A stretch of 17,874 nt of DNA, taken from the NCBI GenBank assembly GCA_965364735.1, contig CBDTYW010000049.1, positions 1-17,874 of the forward strand, read 5' to 3'. Of the stretch, positions 15,386 to 17,874 are shown one piece after another. Position 1 is the stretch's first letter; every line of letters starts with the position of its first letter. Made by a program: the position numbers and the translations under genes. The DNA comes from CBDTYW01 sp965364735. Its GTDB lineage: Bacteria; Actinomycetota; Nitriliruptoria; Nitriliruptorales; Nitriliruptoraceae. Under the pieces are notes generated by a model. It saw only the letters and a list, made by a program, of their open reading frames with translations, made no database searches and was not told the DNA's origin.

Positions 15386-15400
15386 CGCGGGGCCCCCGCG
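15386..15400 (+). terminator. short GC hairpin after the DUF2207 gene
   Basis: CGCGGG (15386-15391) and CCCGCG (15395-15400) can pair around a 3-nt loop, 14 nt past the stop. There is no T tract, so it is at most a weak terminator or stabiliser before the lipoprotein gene. Confidence 0.25.
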
Positions 15401-15415
15401 GCCGACCGGAACAGG

Positions 15416-16465
15416 GTGACTCCGATCTCGCTGGGTGCCGTCGTGCCAACCTTCTCCCGTCAACGCCTGCCCGCCGTCGTCCTCGCAGGCCTTCTGCTCG
15501 CGGTGTCGGCGTGCAGCTCCGAGCCGGCCGGCTCCCCGGCGCCGACCGATGGTGCATCGTCGACGACGCTCCCCGTCGCCGCGCCGACCCCCACCGAGAC
15601 GCCGGAGCCGAAGCCGTCGGGGCCCTCCGATGACGTCGAGCAGGCGTCCGTCGAGGGCACGTGGTTCACCGCCGCGACCGGGCCCTTCGCGGCCTCCGAC
15701 GATCCTGGCTGTCCGGTGGTCTCGCTGGCCTCTCAGATCACGTCCTGCGTCGCGATGCAGACCCCCGGAGGACAGATCGCGCTGGTGGAGCTGACCGCCG
15801 GGGACCTGGTCCGCGCGGCCGTGATCGGTGAGCTCGACGAAGGCTGGCGGCAGGTCCTGACGACGAAGCCGTACGCCGAGATCGACGTCGTCGCCGTGTC
15901 CGCCGTCCTCGGCGAGTTCGCCGTCGCGGAGCCGGTCCTCGTCGCGCGGGTCGAGCTGGCGGATGCGACCGTCGGCCTCGACCTCGTCACGTGGCCGTCA
16001 GGGACGCCCGAGCCTGCCGTCCTCGCGCACTTCGCGCCGTCCACGTCGCCTCGCGTGCGCACCATGGCCGGTGCGGTGCTGATCGACGTCCCGGTCTTCG
16101 AGGAGGGGGACGCGGACTGCTGCCCCTCGGCACATGACGTGATCGCGATCGCGACCGACACGGGCGAGCTCGTCAACCGTCGTCGTGCAGGTGCGGCAAC
16201 GACGGCCATCGGTGCTGCGCTCGAGGTCTACGACGCGTGGCAGCGCGGCGACGACGAGGTCGCCTCCGAGTACGCGACGACCGAGGTGCTCTCGACGCTC
16301 TTCGCCGATCCGCCGCTCGCGGAGGACCGGGGTCGGCTCGCATCGATCGACTGCGCGTCCACCGGCGCGGACCGCGAGTGCCGGCTCTCGGTCAACGGTC
16401 GCGACCAGGTCTGGACGATCTCCACCGGCGGGGGACATGGCTGGGCGGTGACGTCGATCCGCTGA
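15416..16465 (+). CDS. putative lipoprotein with C-terminal NTF2-like domain
   Basis: Unknown function. The 349-aa product has a lipoprotein signal: hydrophobic core, then VSA|C with Cys33 as the lipidation site. A Ser/Thr/Pro/Ala linker (about 34-75), a soluble domain (about 78-255) with Cys pairs, and a C-terminal region (about 262-349) follow. That region, with VYDAWQRGD, LFADP, a Cys near residue 313, a second Cys and a final GWAVTSIR, resembles the NTF2-like domains of actinobacterial lipoproteins. This resemblance is my pattern reading, not a search. The start is uncertain: GTG 15416 keeps the frame open, but GTG 15443 would put the lipidated Cys at residue 24, a more usual signal length. 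Neither has a good ribosome-binding site. Position after LemA and DUF2207 suggests an envelope role. Confidence 0.8.
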   Translation: MTPISLGAVVPTFSRQRLPAVVLAGLLLAVSACSSEPAGSPAPTDGASSTTLPVAAPTPTETPEPKPSGPSDDVEQASVEGTWFTAATGPFAASDDPGCPVVSLASQITSCVAMQTPGGQIALVELTAGDLVRAAVIGELDEGWRQVLTTKPYAEIDVVAVSAVLGEFAVAEPVLVARVELADATVGLDLVTWPSGTPEPAVLAHFAPSTSPRVRTMAGAVLIDVPVFEEGDADCCPSAHDVIAIATDTGELVNRRRAGAATTAIGAALEVYDAWQRGDDEVASEYATTEVLSTLFADPPLAEDRGRLASIDCASTGADRECRLSVNGRDQVWTISTGGGHGWAVTSIR

Positions 16466-16551
16466 GGCAGCCACTTGGAGCGCATCCGGCCTTGCGTCCT
16501 GACGCCCCGCTGCGCGACCATGGAGCTGACGTTCCTGCTGCTGGAGGCCCG

Positions 16552-17796
16552 ATGCGTTCCGTCCACGACACCTGTGCTGCCGCGAAACGTGCGAGCCGCG
16601 CCGTCGCCGCGCTCTCGACCGCGGACAAGAACGAGGTGCTGCACGCCATCGCGGACGCCCTCGTGGCTCGTGCTGACGAGATCCTCGTCGCGAACGCGGA
16701 GGACGTCGCGCGTGGCCGCGCAGGAGGCATGACCGAGTCGCTCATCGATCGGCTGACGCTCACCGCGTCCCGGATCGACGGCATCGCCGACGGGCTGCGT
16801 CAGGTCGCAGCGCTGAAGGATCCGATCGGTGAGGTCATCACCGGGTGGACGCTCGAGAACGGTCTCGAGGTCCGCAAGGTCCGTGTCCCGCTGGGCGTCG
16901 TCGCGATGATCTACGAAGCGCGGCCGAACGTGACCGTCGACGCCGCGGGTCTGGCGCTCAAGTCCGGCAACGCCTGCGTCCTCCGTGGGTCGTCCTCCGC
17001 GCACTCGTCCAACACCGCCGAGGTCGCGGTCATCCGCGAAGTGCTCGTTGCCCATGGACTGCCCGCGGATGCCGTCTGCCTCATCGAGGACACGTCCCGC
17101 GAGACCGTCCAGGAGCTCATGGAGGCTCGCGGCCTCGTGGATCTCCTCATCCCTCGCGGTGGGGCCGGCCTCATCCAGCGTGTCGTCAACGGCGCGAAGG
17201 TGCCGGTCGTGGAGACCGGGATCGGCGTCTGCCACGTCTACGTCGACAAGGCAGCTGACCTCGCGAAGGCGTTGCCGATCATCCTCAACGCGAAGGTCCA
17301 GCGCCCGTCGGTCTGCAACTCCGCCGAGACGCTCCTGGTGCATCGCGACATCGCGAAGGAGTTCCTGCCCAAGGCCGCCGAGGCGCTCCGCGGCGAGGGC
17401 GTGACGCTCTACGGCACCGAGGCGGCACGCGCAGTCGTCGAGATGGAGGCCGTCACCGACGAACAGCTCTCGTCGGAGTACCTCGACCTCAAGCTGTCCG
17501 TCCACGTCGTGGACGGCATCAACTCCGCGATCGCGCACATCGACAAGCACGGGTCGCTGCACACCGAGGCGATCGTGACCGAGGACCGGGCCGCCGCCCG
17601 CCAGTTCCAGGCCCAGGTCGACGCGGCCGCCGTCATGGTCAACGCCTCGACCCGCTTCACCGACGGTGAGATGTTCGGGTTCGGGGCGGAGATCGGCATC
17701 TCGACGCAGAAGATGCACGCACGCGGCCCGATGGCGCTGCCCGAGCTCACCACGATCAAGTATCTCGTCGATGGCGACGGCCAGATCAGGACCTGA
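16552..17796 (+). CDS. proA: glutamate-5-semialdehyde dehydrogenase (gamma-glutamyl phosphate reductase)
   Basis: ProA reduces gamma-glutamyl phosphate with NADPH to glutamate 5-semialdehyde, the second step of proline synthesis, working with ProB. The 414-aa product has normal length and family motifs: RKVRVPLGVVAMIYEARPNVTVDAA, LKSGNACVLRGS, LLIPRGGAGLI, VETGIGVCHVYVD, QRPSVCN with the catalytic Cys255, and HTEAIVTED. ATG at 16552 has GGAGG 4 nt upstream, slightly close but the best site; the frame extends further upstream only as a shadow of the lipoprotein gene. The 86-nt gap before it holds no TANNNT hexamer, so it may be transcribed from the lemA promoter. It is separated from proB by about 3.7 kb. 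Confidence 0.97.
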   Translation: MRSVHDTCAAAKRASRAVAALSTADKNEVLHAIADALVARADEILVANAEDVARGRAGGMTESLIDRLTLTASRIDGIADGLRQVAALKDPIGEVITGWTLENGLEVRKVRVPLGVVAMIYEARPNVTVDAAGLALKSGNACVLRGSSSAHSSNTAEVAVIREVLVAHGLPADAVCLIEDTSRETVQELMEARGLVDLLIPRGGAGLIQRVVNGAKVPVVETGIGVCHVYVDKAADLAKALPIILNAKVQRPSVCNSAETLLVHRDIAKEFLPKAAEALRGEGVTLYGTEAARAVVEMEAVTDEQLSSEYLDLKLSVHVVDGINSAIAHIDKHGSLHTEAIVTEDRAAARQFQAQVDAAAVMVNASTRFTDGEMFGFGAEIGISTQKMHARGPMALPELTTIKYLVDGDGQIRT

Positions 17797-17874
17797 CCCA
17801 CGGCGACCAGACGTGGTCGCTCGGTCCGCCGAGGGCACGGAGCTCGGGCCGGGTCAGCGGCGTGTGGCGGCTGC
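17786..17874 (-). CDS. possible 3' end of a minus-strand gene (partial)
   Basis: On the minus strand an open frame enters from the right edge and stops at TGA (17788-17786), overlapping the last codons of proA. Its 28 visible codons end in GPSDHVWSPWVRS, and about 93% have G or C in the third position. One plus-strand frame shares the same third positions, so this bias does not by itself decide the strand. That plus frame has no credible start. Product not recognised. Confidence 0.35.
   Translation of the reverse strand, partial: SRHTPLTRPELRALGGPSDHVWSPWVRS
17803..17820 (+). terminator. hairpin downstream of proA
   Basis: GCGACCA (17803-17809) and TGGTCGC (17814-17820) form a perfect 7-bp stem with a GACG loop, 7 nt past the proA stop. 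A second stem, CTCGG/CCGAG (17820-17833), abuts it. No T tract follows, so termination is plausible but unproven. Confidence 0.4.

Noticed and set aside
15382..15410. TTGACG at 15382-15387 as a -35 box for the lipoprotein gene.
   Set aside because: No TANNNT hexamer lies at 16-19 nt spacing, and the sequence forms part of a GC hairpin instead.
13335..15557. A minus-strand open frame of 740 codons opposite the DUF2207 gene.
   Set aside because: It is a shadow of a gene with signal peptide, membrane segments and family tail on the plus strand.
16237..16551. Extension of the proA frame upstream to 16237.
   Set aside because: It overlaps the lipoprotein gene in another frame. ProA family length and GGAGG before 16552 fix the start.
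1..17874. Search for CRISPR arrays, tRNA or rRNA genes, insertion sequences and phage genes.
   Set aside because: No regularly spaced repeats, cloverleaf-like segments, transposase or integrase motifs, or direct repeats flanking a gene were seen by eye.

Overview
The window is very GC-rich, with G or C in most third codon positions, short intergenic gaps and 4-bp stop/start overlaps. Gene content (rplU-rpmA-obg-proB, proA, a sucrase/ferredoxin-like protein, a delta-60 propeller protein) and TAGNAT-type -10 boxes fit a chromosomal segment of a high-GC, probably deep-branching Actinomycetota (an Acidimicrobiia- or Nitriliruptoria-like lineage is a guess). No mobile element, CRISPR array, tRNA or rRNA was seen. 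Nothing suggests recent transfer.

Layout, left to right: (1) 1-3326, two half-transporter genes of one heterodimeric ABC exporter; the first is cut by the window edge. (2) 3385-5130, an unusually long aldehyde dehydrogenase family protein with its own candidate promoter. It converges, with 1 bp between stop codons, on (3) a minus-strand sucrase/ferredoxin-like [2Fe-2S] protein (5132-6031). (4) Divergent from that, 6195-9311 encodes a 1038-aa secreted protein: a delta-60-type beta-propeller followed by five tandem Ig-like repeats. (5) 9335-12878 is the translation/proline block: promoter and hairpin leader, rplU, rpmA, a strong intercistronic hairpin, obg, and proB overlapping obg. (6) 12853-16465 is a cell-envelope block: a candidate promoter, a LemA protein, a DUF2207 membrane protein whose start appears to be a CTG codon, and a lipoprotein with a probable NTF2-like C-terminal domain. 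(7) 16552-17796 is proA, separated from proB by the envelope block. (8) The last ~90 bp hold two small hairpins and probably the 3' end of a minus-strand gene overlapping the proA end.

Functionally, ProB and ProA catalyse the first two steps of proline synthesis from glutamate, while L21, L27 and Obg serve the large ribosomal subunit. LemA and DUF2207 proteins are frequent neighbours in bacteria and probably act together at the membrane. No -10-like TANNNT is visible in the gaps before the lipoprotein gene or proA, so proA may be read from the lemA promoter. There is no gene-free stretch longer than 300 bases. I see no clearly new system. The most checkable novelties are the CTG start, the rplU leader hairpin, the five-repeat secreted protein and the bis-histidine iron-sulfur motif.
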